In this document: piece after piece, positions 7,649 to 15,607 of the stretch
Layout: every line of letters begins with the position of its first letter
Position numbering within the stretch: position 1 is the stretch's first letter
NCBI RefSeq assembly: GCF_039523235.1
Contig: NZ_BAAAEX010000013.1
Direction: 5' to 3' (one strand)
Length of the DNA: 64,000 bases
Source of the DNA: Castellaniella ginsengisoli
GTDB taxonomy: Bacteria; Pseudomonadota; Gammaproteobacteria; Burkholderiales; Burkholderiaceae_B
Position numbers and translations under genes: made by a program
The notes under the pieces: generated by a model
Told to the model about the DNA's origin: nothing
The model's database searches: none
What the model saw: only the letters and a program-made list of their open reading frames with translations

Positions 7649-8534
7649 GGGGTTTGACCTCCAGGGATTGCAGGAATGCCTCGATCAGGGCGCCGCGATA
7701 GCGGCTTCGGTGCAGGACGATGGACAGACGCCGGTCCAGCCGCAGGAACGGGGTGCGCAAAACGCGCAGCCGGCCCGTCGCCACGGCGTCCAGGGTGGCG
7801 GCATAGGGCAGGCAGGCGATGCCCAGGCCGGCGATCACGGCCTGCTTGATGGCTTCGATCTGTCCCAATTCCAGCAGGATACGCCCCGGAGGCAGCGCGC
7901 TCATGGCTTGTTCGGTCAGGCTGCGGGTGGCCGAGCCTCGTTCGCGCAGAATCCAGCGGGCATCGGCGAAATCCCGGGGCTGCAGACGCGCGCGCCGCGC
8001 CAGCGGGTGCGCGGGCGCGGCGCAGACGACCAGCGCGTCGTTGCGCCAGGGCAGAGTCTCCAGTTGGGCATGATGCACCGGGCCTTCCACGCACGCGATG
8101 TCCACGGCGTGATCGAGAAGCAGGCGCGTGATGTCCCGGGTGTTGTCGACGGTGAGGCGCAGGGCCACCAGGGGATGCCGGGCGGCGATCGGGCCCAGGA
8201 GTTCACCCACCAGGTAGTTGCCGACCGTGTTGCTGGCGCCGATGCGCAGTTCGCCTTCCAGGGTGCCGCAGGCGTCGGGGTGGCGGCGCTGCATGTCGCC
8301 CAGGCGCTCCAGAATTTCGCGGGCGAGAGGCAGTTGCTCGGCCCCCTGGGCATTGAGGCGCAGGCGGCCTCGCTCGCGGTCGAACAGGGGGGCGCCCAGT
8401 TGGCGCTCGAGTTCGCCCAAGGCCATGCTGACGGCGGGCTGGGTCAGGTGCAGCCGGTCTGCCGCTTGGCGCACGCCTCCGGCCGTCGCGACCGCAACAA
8501 AGACTTCGATCTGGCGGATGCTGAGGCCGAGCAT
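7635..8534 (-). CDS. LysR-family transcriptional regulator
   Basis: This is a 299-residue protein. The N-terminal winged HTH is clear: IRQIEVFVAVATAGGVRQAADRLHLTQPAVSMALGELERQLG, with the LysR recognition helix at about 20-45. The substrate-binding domain begins near residue 90 (GELRIGASNTVGNYLV). Overall it resembles CysL/YeiE-type members. It is co-directional with and overlaps the patatin gene, so it probably regulates its own operon or reads a lipid or sulfur-related signal; the ligand is not inferable. The 90-bp spacer to the SirB2 gene upstream would hold its promoter, but I see no certain -35/-10. Confidence 0.88.
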   Translation of the reverse strand: MLGLSIRQIEVFVAVATAGGVRQAADRLHLTQPAVSMALGELERQLGAPLFDRERGRLRLNAQGAEQLPLAREILERLGDMQRRHPDACGTLEGELRIGASNTVGNYLVGELLGPIAARHPLVALRLTVDNTRDITRLLLDHAVDIACVEGPVHHAQLETLPWRNDALVVCAAPAHPLARRARLQPRDFADARWILRERGSATRSLTEQAMSALPPGRILLELGQIEAIKQAVIAGLGIACLPYAATLDAVATGRLRVLRTPFLRLDRRLSIVLHRSRYRGALIEAFLQSLEVKPHAQD

Positions 8535-8624
8535 GGCGGTCGGGGGTCCGATAAATATCAGCTTTACTTATATCACGACCGCGAAAGCCCGGAATTTCTG
8601 ATGAGTTTCTGTCTGACCCTGTCT

Positions 8625-9002
8625 TCAACTGAACCAGGACAGGGGGCTCTTGCTCAGGGCCACGCCTACGATGTAGGCGAAGATTGCCACGGCGATCACG
8701 GCCGCAATCAGCCGCGAGCGGGGCGTGCGGCCGCGCTTGATGGCGTACGAGCCGACGCCGATGTAGGCGATCAGCAGGACGATCTTGCTCAGGATCCAGG
8801 GCTGCTCGGGACCGATCATGGCCGCCAGGATGACGCCGCAGACCAGCAGCACGGTATCGACCACGTGCGGCAGGATGCGGACCAGGCGGTGCTGCAGCAG
8901 GGCTGATCCGGTGACGGACCAGTAGGCCCGAATGAGGAACAGGACGATGCTCAGGGTGACGGCCGTGACGTGCAGGTGCTTGATGGGGAAGTAGTAGTTC
9001 AT
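8625..9002 (-). CDS. SirB2-family integral membrane protein
   Basis: This 125-residue protein has four hydrophobic helices (about 8-28, 45-65, 72-90, 98-118) and the SirB2 pattern: N-terminal IKHLHVTAVTLSIVLFLIR and central LRILPHVVDTVLLVCG-like segment (here RILPHVVDTVLLVCGV). SirB2 was named for an effect on Salmonella invasion gene expression; its biochemical role is not established. It lies 22 bp after the ABC transporter gene on the same strand and may be co-transcribed. A GGAG-like site precedes the ATG. Confidence 0.85.
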   Translation of the reverse strand: MNYYFPIKHLHVTAVTLSIVLFLIRAYWSVTGSALLQHRLVRILPHVVDTVLLVCGVILAAMIGPEQPWILSKIVLLIAYIGVGSYAIKRGRTPRSRLIAAVIAVAIFAYIVGVALSKSPLSWFS

Positions 9003-9024
9003 GGGGTGGGGCTCCGGTGTGGCT

Positions 9025-10815
9025 TTATTCGATCGGGTTCAGGGTCCAGCCGCCGCTTTCGCCTTGCAGCGACAACTCGGCGCCATGGTGCCGGCGCAGC
9101 GTGCTGCGATGGCCCACGCTGATGACGCGTGCATCCGGCAGTTGTTCGCGCAGCAGGCGATACATGGCGTCCTCCAGGCCTTCGTCCATGGCGGACGTCG
9201 CCTCGTCCAGGAATGCGGCCTGGGGGCGGGCGATCAGCAGGCGGCCGAAGGCCAGGCGCTGCTGTTCCCCCAGCGACAGGATGCGGCTCCAGTCGTCCTC
9301 GGTGTCGAGCCGGTCGCGCAGGTGGCCCAATTGCACGCGGTCCAGGATGGCTTCGTCCTGCCCGGGCGGGACGTTGTCGGCGGGTTGCGGGTAGTGCAGG
9401 GCCTGGCGCAGGGTGCCCAGCGGCAGGTAGGGCTTCTGGGCCAGGAACAGGGCGGACGCGTCCGGGCGGATGATCTCGCCCGAGCCGTGCGGCCAGATGC
9501 CGGCGATCGTGCGCAGCAGCGTGGTCTTGCCCGCGCCCGAGGGGCCGCGCACCAGCAGCGGCTGGCCGGGGGCGACTTCCAGGTTCAGGTCGCGGATCAG
9601 CGTCTGGCCGTCCGGGCGGTTCACGTTCAGCCCCAGCAGCGCCAGGCGGCTGCCATCCTGGTGGGTGCGCGGCAGTTCCATGGCCCGCGCCGCGTCGATG
9701 GCGTCGTCGAATCCCGCCAGACGCTCCAGCGTGGCACGATAGGTGGCGAAGCTGTCGTAGACATTGCGGAAGAAGGACAGGTTGTCCTGCAGGCGGCCGA
9801 AGGCCTGGGCCGTCTGGATCAGATCGCCCAGGCTGATCTGCTTGGAGAAGAAGCGCGCGGACTGGAGGATGAAGGGAAAGACCACGGCCGTCTGGGTCAC
9901 GACGAAGTTGAATCCCAGAAATTTCAAAGACCGGTGGATGATGTCCCAGGCGTTGCCGATGACCTGGGCGAATCCGTTGCGCAGCGTCCTGCCTTCGACG
10001 CGCTCGCCGCGATAGAAGGCGATGCTTTCCGCGTATTCGCGCACGCGCACCAGGGCGTAGCGGTAGTCGGCGTTCAGTTTTTCATTGAGGAAGTTCAGCC
10101 GGATGAGCGGCTTGCCGATCCAGATGGCCAGCAGGGTGGCCAGGAAGACGTAGATGAAGACCAGAAACACCATGGCCCGGGGGATTTCGTAGCCCAGCAC
10201 GGTCATGGGGCCCGACAGATTCCACAGGATCACCGTGAAGGCGATGGTGGACACGAGCGCATTGATCAGGCCCACGGCCAGGGTCATGGAGCTCTGGGCG
10301 AAATTGGTGATGTCCTGCTGGATCCGCTGGTCGGGGTTGTCGGCCAGGTGGCTGAGCGACTGCGAGCGGTAATAGGCCTGGCCCTGCATCCAGCGGCTCA
10401 GCAGTTGTTCATTGAGCCATTCGCGCCAGTGCACGACGAAAGCCTGCTGGACGTAGAAATCGAACAGGGAACGGATCACGTGGACGGCGGCCAGCAGCGA
10501 GAACAGCAGCATCGCCGCCCAGAAGCCGGGTTCGTCCAGCTCCTGCAGCGCGCTGTACATGGTGTTGTACCAATTGGAAAACAGCACGTCCAGGCGCACG
10601 GCCGCGAGCGTCAGCAACAGGATGAGCGCGACGCCGGCCAACGGTTTCCAACTGCGGCGCGGAGAAAAGTAGCCGGCGCTCAGCCGCCGGAATTGCCGTC
10701 CCCAGTGCGTAAAGCGCATCAGGCCCCAGACGGTTGCGGCGCCGAACAGCAGGGTGAGGGCATAGGCCTTGGCCAGCCACAGGCCGCTTTCGATCAGGGC
10801 GTCTTGCCATTGCAT
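9025..10815 (-). CDS. ABC transporter, SbmA/BacA-type membrane domain fused to ATPase
   Basis: This 596-residue fused half-transporter has a membrane domain (about 1-370; TM segments near 15, 55, 95, 180, 210, 300) with the SbmA/BacA-like signature (NWYNTMYSALQ, NPDQRIQQDITNF, LNADYRYALVRVREYAESIAFYRGE). The nucleotide-binding domain carries Walker A GPSGAGKTTLL, signature LSLGEQQRL, and Walker B AFLDEATSAMDE. Family members (YddA, Rv1819c) import or exchange peptides, cobalamin and other hydrophilic compounds, or act as exporters. It probably works as a homodimer in the inner membrane. The gene precedes the SirB2 gene, and AAGGA is found upstream of the ATG. The substrate is unresolved. Confidence 0.9.
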   Translation of the reverse strand: MQWQDALIESGLWLAKAYALTLLFGAATVWGLMRFTHWGRQFRRLSAGYFSPRRSWKPLAGVALILLLTLAAVRLDVLFSNWYNTMYSALQELDEPGFWAAMLLFSLLAAVHVIRSLFDFYVQQAFVVHWREWLNEQLLSRWMQGQAYYRSQSLSHLADNPDQRIQQDITNFAQSSMTLAVGLINALVSTIAFTVILWNLSGPMTVLGYEIPRAMVFLVFIYVFLATLLAIWIGKPLIRLNFLNEKLNADYRYALVRVREYAESIAFYRGERVEGRTLRNGFAQVIGNAWDIIHRSLKFLGFNFVVTQTAVVFPFILQSARFFSKQISLGDLIQTAQAFGRLQDNLSFFRNVYDSFATYRATLERLAGFDDAIDAARAMELPRTHQDGSRLALLGLNVNRPDGQTLIRDLNLEVAPGQPLLVRGPSGAGKTTLLRTIAGIWPHGSGEIIRPDASALFLAQKPYLPLGTLRQALHYPQPADNVPPGQDEAILDRVQLGHLRDRLDTEDDWSRILSLGEQQRLAFGRLLIARPQAAFLDEATSAMDEGLEDAMYRLLREQLPDARVISVGHRSTLRRHHGAELSLQGESGGWTLNPIE

Positions 10816-10943
10816 GGGAGGCGGTTCCTTGAGGGAGGGTGGGGTGCCCGGCGAGCCGGGTCAAGCGTGAGGATTGTAGTTGGAGGCGTCCGGATACGGA
10901 ATAGTTCCGGCGCGCGCGGCGGGCGGCGGCCCGGGCGGGCGAT

Positions 10944-12530
10944 TCAGCGCAGGGCGCCTGGTTCTTGCTTCAGGCCCAGGCGGCGGGCGAGTTTGTGCAG
11001 ATTGCTGGGATCGAGCTCCAGCGTGCGGGCGGCCTGCGCCCAGTTGCCGCCGGCCGCGGTCAGTGCTTCGCCGATGGCGCGGCGCTGGCAGGCCTCGACG
11101 CTGTCGCGCAGTGGCGGGATGGCGTCCGCGGGCCGGGCTTCGGGCGGTGGCGCGGCGGCATCGCCGGTTTGGGTCTGCGCTTGAGCCTTGGCTTCCGTCG
11201 CGGGTTCGGGCGGCGTGATGTCGAGGTCCAGCAGTTCCGGCCCGATGGTCAGCACCTGGTCGCGCGATGCGCCCCGGCTGAGCATCTTCAAGGCGGCGCG
11301 GCTGATGACGTGCTCCAGTTCGCGGACGTTTCCGGGCCAGGGGTATTGGCGCAGGGCGCGTTCGGCTTCATAGGACAGGCGCACGCCGCGCAAGCCCAGG
11401 CGGGCGCGGCTGAATTCCAGGAAATGCCCGGCCAGGATCAGGACGTCGCGGTCGCGCTCGCGCAGCGGCGGAATCGGAATGGGATAGACCGAGAGCCGGT
11501 GATACAGGTCGGTACGAAACAGTCCCGCCTGGGTGTTGGCTTTCAGGTCGCGGTTGGTGGCGGCGATGATGCGGACATCGGTCTTGATGACCTGGTCGGT
11601 GCCCAGCCTCTGGATTTCGCCGTTCTGCAGCACGCGCAGCAGCTTGGCCTGCAGACTGAGCGGCAGTTCCCCCACCTCGTCCAGGAAAAGCGTGCCGCCC
11701 TGTGCGGCCTCGAAGCGCCCGGGCCGGTCGGTCGTCGCCCCCGAGAAGGCGCCCTTCACGTGGCCGAACAGCTCGCTCTCCGCCAGAGACTCGGGCAGCG
11801 CCGCGCAATTCACCTGGATCATGGGCCGCTCGCTGCGGCGCGAGTGCCGGTGAAGGCGGCGGGCAAACAAATCCTTGCCGACGCCGGTCTCGCCCAGCAA
11901 CAGGATGGGCAGGTCCGAGTCGGCCACTAGATCGATCTCATGCAGCAGCGACTGGATGGCTTCACTGTGCCCCAGGATTTCGGTGACTTCGCCGATGTGC
12001 TCCAGCCCCTGCTGGGAACTGCCCAGTTGGCGCAACTGGCGGTTCTCGCGCTCCAGGTCGGTGACGCGGACGGCCGCCTGCAGAATCAAGCCCAGCCGCA
12101 GCAGCCGCGCGCGGGCTTTTTCGTCGAAAGTGCCGGTGGCCAGCGCATCCAGCGTCATGATCCCCCAGGGGCGGTCGTCGCGGTAGAGCGTCATGCCCAT
12201 GCAGTCGTGCACGGGCAGCGGTGAGCCCTTGCGGTCGTCCAGCAAGCCGTCGTAGGGGTCCGGCAGCACGCTTTCGGGGTCGAACCAGGTCGGTTCGCGG
12301 CGCGACAGGATCGTGGCGAAACGCGGATGCTGGGCGACGATGAAGCGCCGGCCCAGGGCCTCATGGGCCAGGCCGGCGGCTGCGACCAGGTGCAGGGTGT
12401 CCGCCGCGTCCAGCATCAACAGCCCGACGGCGTCGCAGGCAAAGGCCGCGCGGATGGCCGTGGCGGCGCGTTGCAGGCGTACGCCATCGGGCAGGTCGGC
12501 GGACAGATCGTCCAGCAAGGTGGTTTCCAT
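10944..12530 (-). CDS. norR: NorR, NO-responsive sigma-54-dependent activator
   Basis: This 528-residue enhancer-binding protein senses NO through a mononuclear iron in its GAF domain and activates the NO reductase gene. Candidate iron ligands matching those of E. coli NorR are present (Asp91, Asp94, His108, Cys110, Asp128). The AAA+ domain has Walker A GETGVGKD, the sigma-54-contact loop GAFSGA (260-265, Ser instead of the usual Thr), Walker B GGTLFLDEVGEL and the sensor region AATNRDLK. The C-terminal Fis-type HTH is AAGGNWAQAARTLELDPSNLHKLARRLG. It is divergent from norB, with three NorR sites next to its own start codon, which suggests autoregulation. Confidence 0.95.
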   Translation of the reverse strand: METTLLDDLSADLPDGVRLQRAATAIRAAFACDAVGLLMLDAADTLHLVAAAGLAHEALGRRFIVAQHPRFATILSRREPTWFDPESVLPDPYDGLLDDRKGSPLPVHDCMGMTLYRDDRPWGIMTLDALATGTFDEKARARLLRLGLILQAAVRVTDLERENRQLRQLGSSQQGLEHIGEVTEILGHSEAIQSLLHEIDLVADSDLPILLLGETGVGKDLFARRLHRHSRRSERPMIQVNCAALPESLAESELFGHVKGAFSGATTDRPGRFEAAQGGTLFLDEVGELPLSLQAKLLRVLQNGEIQRLGTDQVIKTDVRIIAATNRDLKANTQAGLFRTDLYHRLSVYPIPIPPLRERDRDVLILAGHFLEFSRARLGLRGVRLSYEAERALRQYPWPGNVRELEHVISRAALKMLSRGASRDQVLTIGPELLDLDITPPEPATEAKAQAQTQTGDAAAPPPEARPADAIPPLRDSVEACQRRAIGEALTAAGGNWAQAARTLELDPSNLHKLARRLGLKQEPGALR

Positions 12531-12532
12531 AG

Positions 12533-12545
12533 GGTTGTTTATACC
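12533..12545. promoter_or_regulatory. NorR-binding site 1 (GGT-N7-ACC)
   Basis: GGT, an AT-rich 7-bp spacer, then ACC: the inverted-repeat pattern described for NorR enhancers in Ralstonia and, as GT-N7-AC, in E. coli. It lies 3 bp from the norR start codon, so occupancy should also affect norR expression. Confidence 0.75.
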
Positions 12546-12552
12546 ATCTAAA

Positions 12553-12565
12553 GGTATTTTTCACC
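12553..12565. promoter_or_regulatory. NorR-binding site 2 (GGT-N7-ACC)
   Basis: GGTATTTTTCACC fits the NorR consensus exactly. It starts 20 bp from the start of site 1, about two helical turns, as expected for hexamer assembly on one face. Confidence 0.8.
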
Positions 12566-12576
12566 TTGTTTAAAAG

Positions 12577-12589
12577 GGTAAAAAATACC
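12577..12589. promoter_or_regulatory. NorR-binding site 3 (GGT-N7-ACC)
   Basis: GGTAAAAAATACC fits the NorR consensus exactly. It starts 24 bp after site 2 and lies 40 bp upstream of the -24 element of the norB promoter. Confidence 0.8.
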
Positions 12590-12628
12590 GTTTTTGATCT
12601 ATATCAGTAGTTTCCCTAGGTAAAAGAG

Positions 12629-12645
12629 TTGGCACGCTTGTTGCT
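12629..12645 (+). promoter_or_regulatory. Sigma-54 (-24/-12) promoter of norB
   Basis: TTGGCACG, four bases, then TTGCT matches the sigma-54 consensus TGGCACG-N4-TTGC(A/T) at every defined position. Transcription should start near 12656, about 68 bp before the norB ATG. Confidence 0.9.
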
Positions 12646-12723
12646 TGGTTGAGGGTGAAGCAAACACGTGGCGCCTGACGGCGCCGTATCCGGAACCTCT
12701 CGCGGCTGCAGAAGGAGCGCAGA

Positions 12724-15003
12724 ATGGGTGAGTACAAGAAGTTATGGTGGACGCTGATCGGCGTTCTTGTGGTGGCGTTCGGCGTCCTTGGGTGGATGGG
12801 CAAGGAAGTCTACAACCAGGCGCCGCCCATTCCGGCCCAGGTGTCCACGGCCGATGGCCGGGTCCTGATGACCGAGACTCAGATCCTGGACGGCCAGAGC
12901 GCCTGGCAGTCGGCGGGCGGGATGACGGTCGGTTCCATCTGGGGGCACGGCGCCTACCAGGCGCCGGACTGGACCGCGGACTGGCTGCACCGCGAACTGT
13001 CCGCCTGGCTGGATCTGGCTGCGCAGGACCAGTATGGGATGAACTTCGCCCAACTGGACGAGGACGCCCAGGCCGTGCTGCAACGCCGCCTGAAGACGGA
13101 ATACCGCAAGAACACCTACGATGCCGCAACCGGCGCCGTGCTGGTGTCCGACCGGCGCGCTCAGGCCATCGCCGAGACGGCTGCCTACTATGACAAGCTG
13201 TTCGGAGACGATCCCGCCCTGCAGGGGTCGCGCAAGAGCTTCGCCATGAAGGAAGGCACGCTGCCGTCTGCCGAAGCCCGCGCCCGTCTGGCGGACTTCT
13301 TTTTCTGGACCGCCTGGGCCGCTGCGACCGAACGGCCGGGCACCGAAGCGACTTACACCAACAACTGGCCGCATGAGCCGCTGATCGACAACGTGCCGAC
13401 GGCGGAAAACATCATCTGGTCCATCATGAGCGTGATCATCCTGATCGCGGGGGTGGGCCTGCTGGTGTGGGGCTGGGCTTTCACCCACAAGGAACACGAG
13501 GACGACGGCCCCGTGCCGGCGCGCGATCCGGTGCTGCAGATTCCCCTGACGGCTTCGCAACGCGCCCTGGGCAAGTACCTGTTCCTGGTCGTGGCCCTGT
13601 TCGTGTCGCAGATTTTCATCGGCGGCTTCACCGCGCACTACACGGTCGAGGGCCAGACTTTCTACGGCATCAACGTATCCGAATGGCTGCCGTATTCGCT
13701 GGTGCGTACCTGGCACATCCAGGCGGCGCTGTTCTGGATCGCCACGGGCTTTCTTGCCGTCGGCCTGTTCGTGGTGCCGATCCTGAACGGCGGCAAGGAT
13801 CCGAAGCACCAGAAGCTCGGTGTGGACGTCCTGTTCTGGGCGTTGATCCTGGTGGTCGTGGGGTCCTTTACCGGCAACTTCGCCGCCATCGCCCACCTGA
13901 TTCCCGCCGAATGGAATTTCTGGCTCGGTCACCAAGGGTATGAATACGTCGAACTGGGCCGCTTGTGGCAGATCGGCAAGTTCCTGGGCATCGTGTTCTG
14001 GCTGTTCCTGATGCTGCGCGGCATCGTGCCGGCATTCAAGCAAAAGGGCGACAAAAACCTGCTGGCCTTGTTCAGCGCCTCGGTGATCTGCATCGGCTTG
14101 TTCTACGGCGCGGGCCTGGCCTACGGCGAGAAGACCCATATCTCCGTCATGGAATACTGGCGCTGGTGGGTGGTCCACCTTTGGGTCGAAGGCTTCTTCG
14201 AGGTGTTCGCCACCACGGCGCTGGCTTTCATCTTCTCGACCATGGGTCTGGTGTCCAAGCGCGGCGCCACGATCGCCAGCCTGAGCTCGGCCGTGCTGTT
14301 CATGCTGGGCGGCACCCCGGGCACCCTGCACCACATGTACTTCTCGGGCACCACCACTCCGATCATGGCGATCGCCGCCTCGTTCAGCGCGCTGGAAGTC
14401 GTGCCGCTGGTCGTGCTGGGCTACGAGGCCTGGGAAAACTGGCGCCTGAAGGAACGTGCGCCGTGGATGGAAAACCTGAAGTGGCCGCTGAAGTTCTTCG
14501 TCGCCGTGGCGTTCTGGAACATGCTCGGCGCCGGTGTGTTCGGCTTCATGGTCAATCCGCCGATCGCGCTCTACTACATCCAGGGCCTGAACACCACGGC
14601 GGTGCACGCGCACGCGGCCCTGTTCGGCGTGTACGGTTTCCTGGCCCTGGGCTTCACCCTGTTCGTGCTGCGTTATCTGCGCCCCAATATGCAGTTCAAT
14701 GAAAGTCTCATGAAGACGGCATTCTGGTGCATGAACATCGGCCTGGTGATGATGATCTCCCTGAGCCTGCTGCCGATCGGCCTGATGCAGTTCCATGCCA
14801 GCTACAGCGTGGGTACCTGGTGGGCGCGCGGCGAGACGTTCATGCAGCAGGACATCCTGCAGACCCTGCGCTGGGTCCGGACCTTCGGCGACGTGGTGTT
14901 CATCGTCGGCGGCCTGGGCGTGATGTGGCAGGTCGTGACCTCGCTGTTCGACGGCAAGACCGCGCCGGCCTCCGACGCCGGCCTGGCCGCGCAGCGGACG
15001 TAA
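12724..15003 (+). CDS. norB: Quinol-dependent nitric oxide reductase (qNOR)
   Basis: This 759-residue single-subunit enzyme reduces 2 NO to N2O and water with electrons from quinol. One N-terminal TM helix (about 7-27) is followed by a periplasmic cytochrome-c-like but heme-free domain (about 30-210, including GQSAWQSAGGMTVGSIWGHG) typical of qNOR rather than cNOR. Then comes a heme-copper-oxidase-type membrane core with heme-ligand-type motifs RTWHIQAALFW and HHMYFSG. AAGGAG lies 8 bp before the ATG. It is driven by the sigma-54 promoter under NorR and ends in a strong terminator. With no norC or other denitrification gene nearby, the role may be NO detoxification, or denitrification if partners lie elsewhere. 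Also called norZ. Confidence 0.96.
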   Translation: MGEYKKLWWTLIGVLVVAFGVLGWMGKEVYNQAPPIPAQVSTADGRVLMTETQILDGQSAWQSAGGMTVGSIWGHGAYQAPDWTADWLHRELSAWLDLAAQDQYGMNFAQLDEDAQAVLQRRLKTEYRKNTYDAATGAVLVSDRRAQAIAETAAYYDKLFGDDPALQGSRKSFAMKEGTLPSAEARARLADFFFWTAWAAATERPGTEATYTNNWPHEPLIDNVPTAENIIWSIMSVIILIAGVGLLVWGWAFTHKEHEDDGPVPARDPVLQIPLTASQRALGKYLFLVVALFVSQIFIGGFTAHYTVEGQTFYGINVSEWLPYSLVRTWHIQAALFWIATGFLAVGLFVVPILNGGKDPKHQKLGVDVLFWALILVVVGSFTGNFAAIAHLIPAEWNFWLGHQGYEYVELGRLWQIGKFLGIVFWLFLMLRGIVPAFKQKGDKNLLALFSASVICIGLFYGAGLAYGEKTHISVMEYWRWWVVHLWVEGFFEVFATTALAFIFSTMGLVSKRGATIASLSSAVLFMLGGTPGTLHHMYFSGTTTPIMAIAASFSALEVVPLVVLGYEAWENWRLKERAPWMENLKWPLKFFVAVAFWNMLGAGVFGFMVNPPIALYYIQGLNTTAVHAHAALFGVYGFLALGFTLFVLRYLRPNMQFNESLMKTAFWCMNIGLVMMISLSLLPIGLMQFHASYSVGTWWARGETFMQQDILQTLRWVRTFGDVVFIVGGLGVMWQVVTSLFDGKTAPASDAGLAAQRT

Positions 15004-15049
15004 GCCGCTTCAGCTTGCAAAGGGGCGCCCGAAACGGGCCCCCGACCCG

Positions 15050-15079
15050 GCCCGCCTCGGAAGAGGCGGGCTTTTTTTT
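15050..15079 (+). terminator. Rho-independent terminator after norB
   Basis: A perfect 9-bp GC-rich stem (GCCCGCCTC / GAGGCGGGC) with a GGAA tetraloop is followed by eight T residues. It lies 47 bp after the norB stop, between convergent genes; the last T belongs to the stop codon of the opposing deaminase gene. Confidence 0.92.
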
Positions 15080-15519
15080 CAGACCCCGATGTCTTCGTTC
15101 CAGAGATGCGGCTGCTCGGCGATGAAGCGGCGCATCATGTCCAGGCATTCCGGGTCCTGCAGGACCTCGACCTCGACGCCGCGCGAGATGAGCAATTCCT
15201 CCTCGCCCATGAAAGACTGGTTTTCGCCGATGACCACGCGGGGGATGCCATACAGCAGGATCGTGCCGCTGCACATGGCGCAGGGAGAGAGGGTGGTGTA
15301 GAGCACGGATTCGCGATAGACGTCTGCCGTCTGGCGGCCGGCGTTTTCGAGCGCGTCCATCTCGCCGTGCAGGATCGCACTGCCTTTTTGCACGCGCTGG
15401 TTGTGGCCCCGGCCGATGATCTCGCCCCGGTAGGCGATCACCGAGCCGATGGGGATGCCGCCTTCGGCCAGCCCCCGGCGCGCTTCCTCGATGGCCGCCT
15501 GCATGAAGAGATTGCTCAT
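15079..15519 (-). CDS. Yeast-type (Fcy1-like) cytosine deaminase
   Basis: This 146-residue zinc hydrolase of the cytidine deaminase fold very closely resembles fungal Fcy1. Residues corresponding to the yeast active site are all present: Asn40 (yeast Asn51), His51 and Glu53 in HGE (62, 64), Cys80 and Cys83 in PCAMC (91, 94), and Asp143 in the C-terminal EDIG (155). The blocks GRGHNQRVQKGSA and LYTTLSPCAMCSG stand out. Cytosine to uracil plus ammonia is the expected reaction. The start at 15519 is supported by GGGAG 9 bp upstream; a longer frame upstream lacks similarity. The gene is 88 bp downstream of the CytX-type permease gene and so probably under the same TPP riboswitch, suggesting action on thiamine-derived pyrimidines or cytosine import. 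Confidence 0.88.
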   Translation of the reverse strand: MSNLFMQAAIEEARRGLAEGGIPIGSVIAYRGEIIGRGHNQRVQKGSAILHGEMDALENAGRQTADVYRESVLYTTLSPCAMCSGTILLYGIPRVVIGENQSFMGEEELLISRGVEVEVLQDPECLDMMRRFIAEQPHLWNEDIGV

Positions 15520-15607
15520 GGCTTCGTCTCCCGAATGAGGTTCTTGGAAGCCTTCATGATACGGGCGCCGGACGGCCGGGGGAACCCGGGGCGGCCGCAT
15601 TGCCCGC

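Noticed and set aside
12742..14796. Minus-strand frame antisense to norB
   Set aside because: Shadow of a conserved qNOR gene; His/Gln-rich low-complexity peptide.
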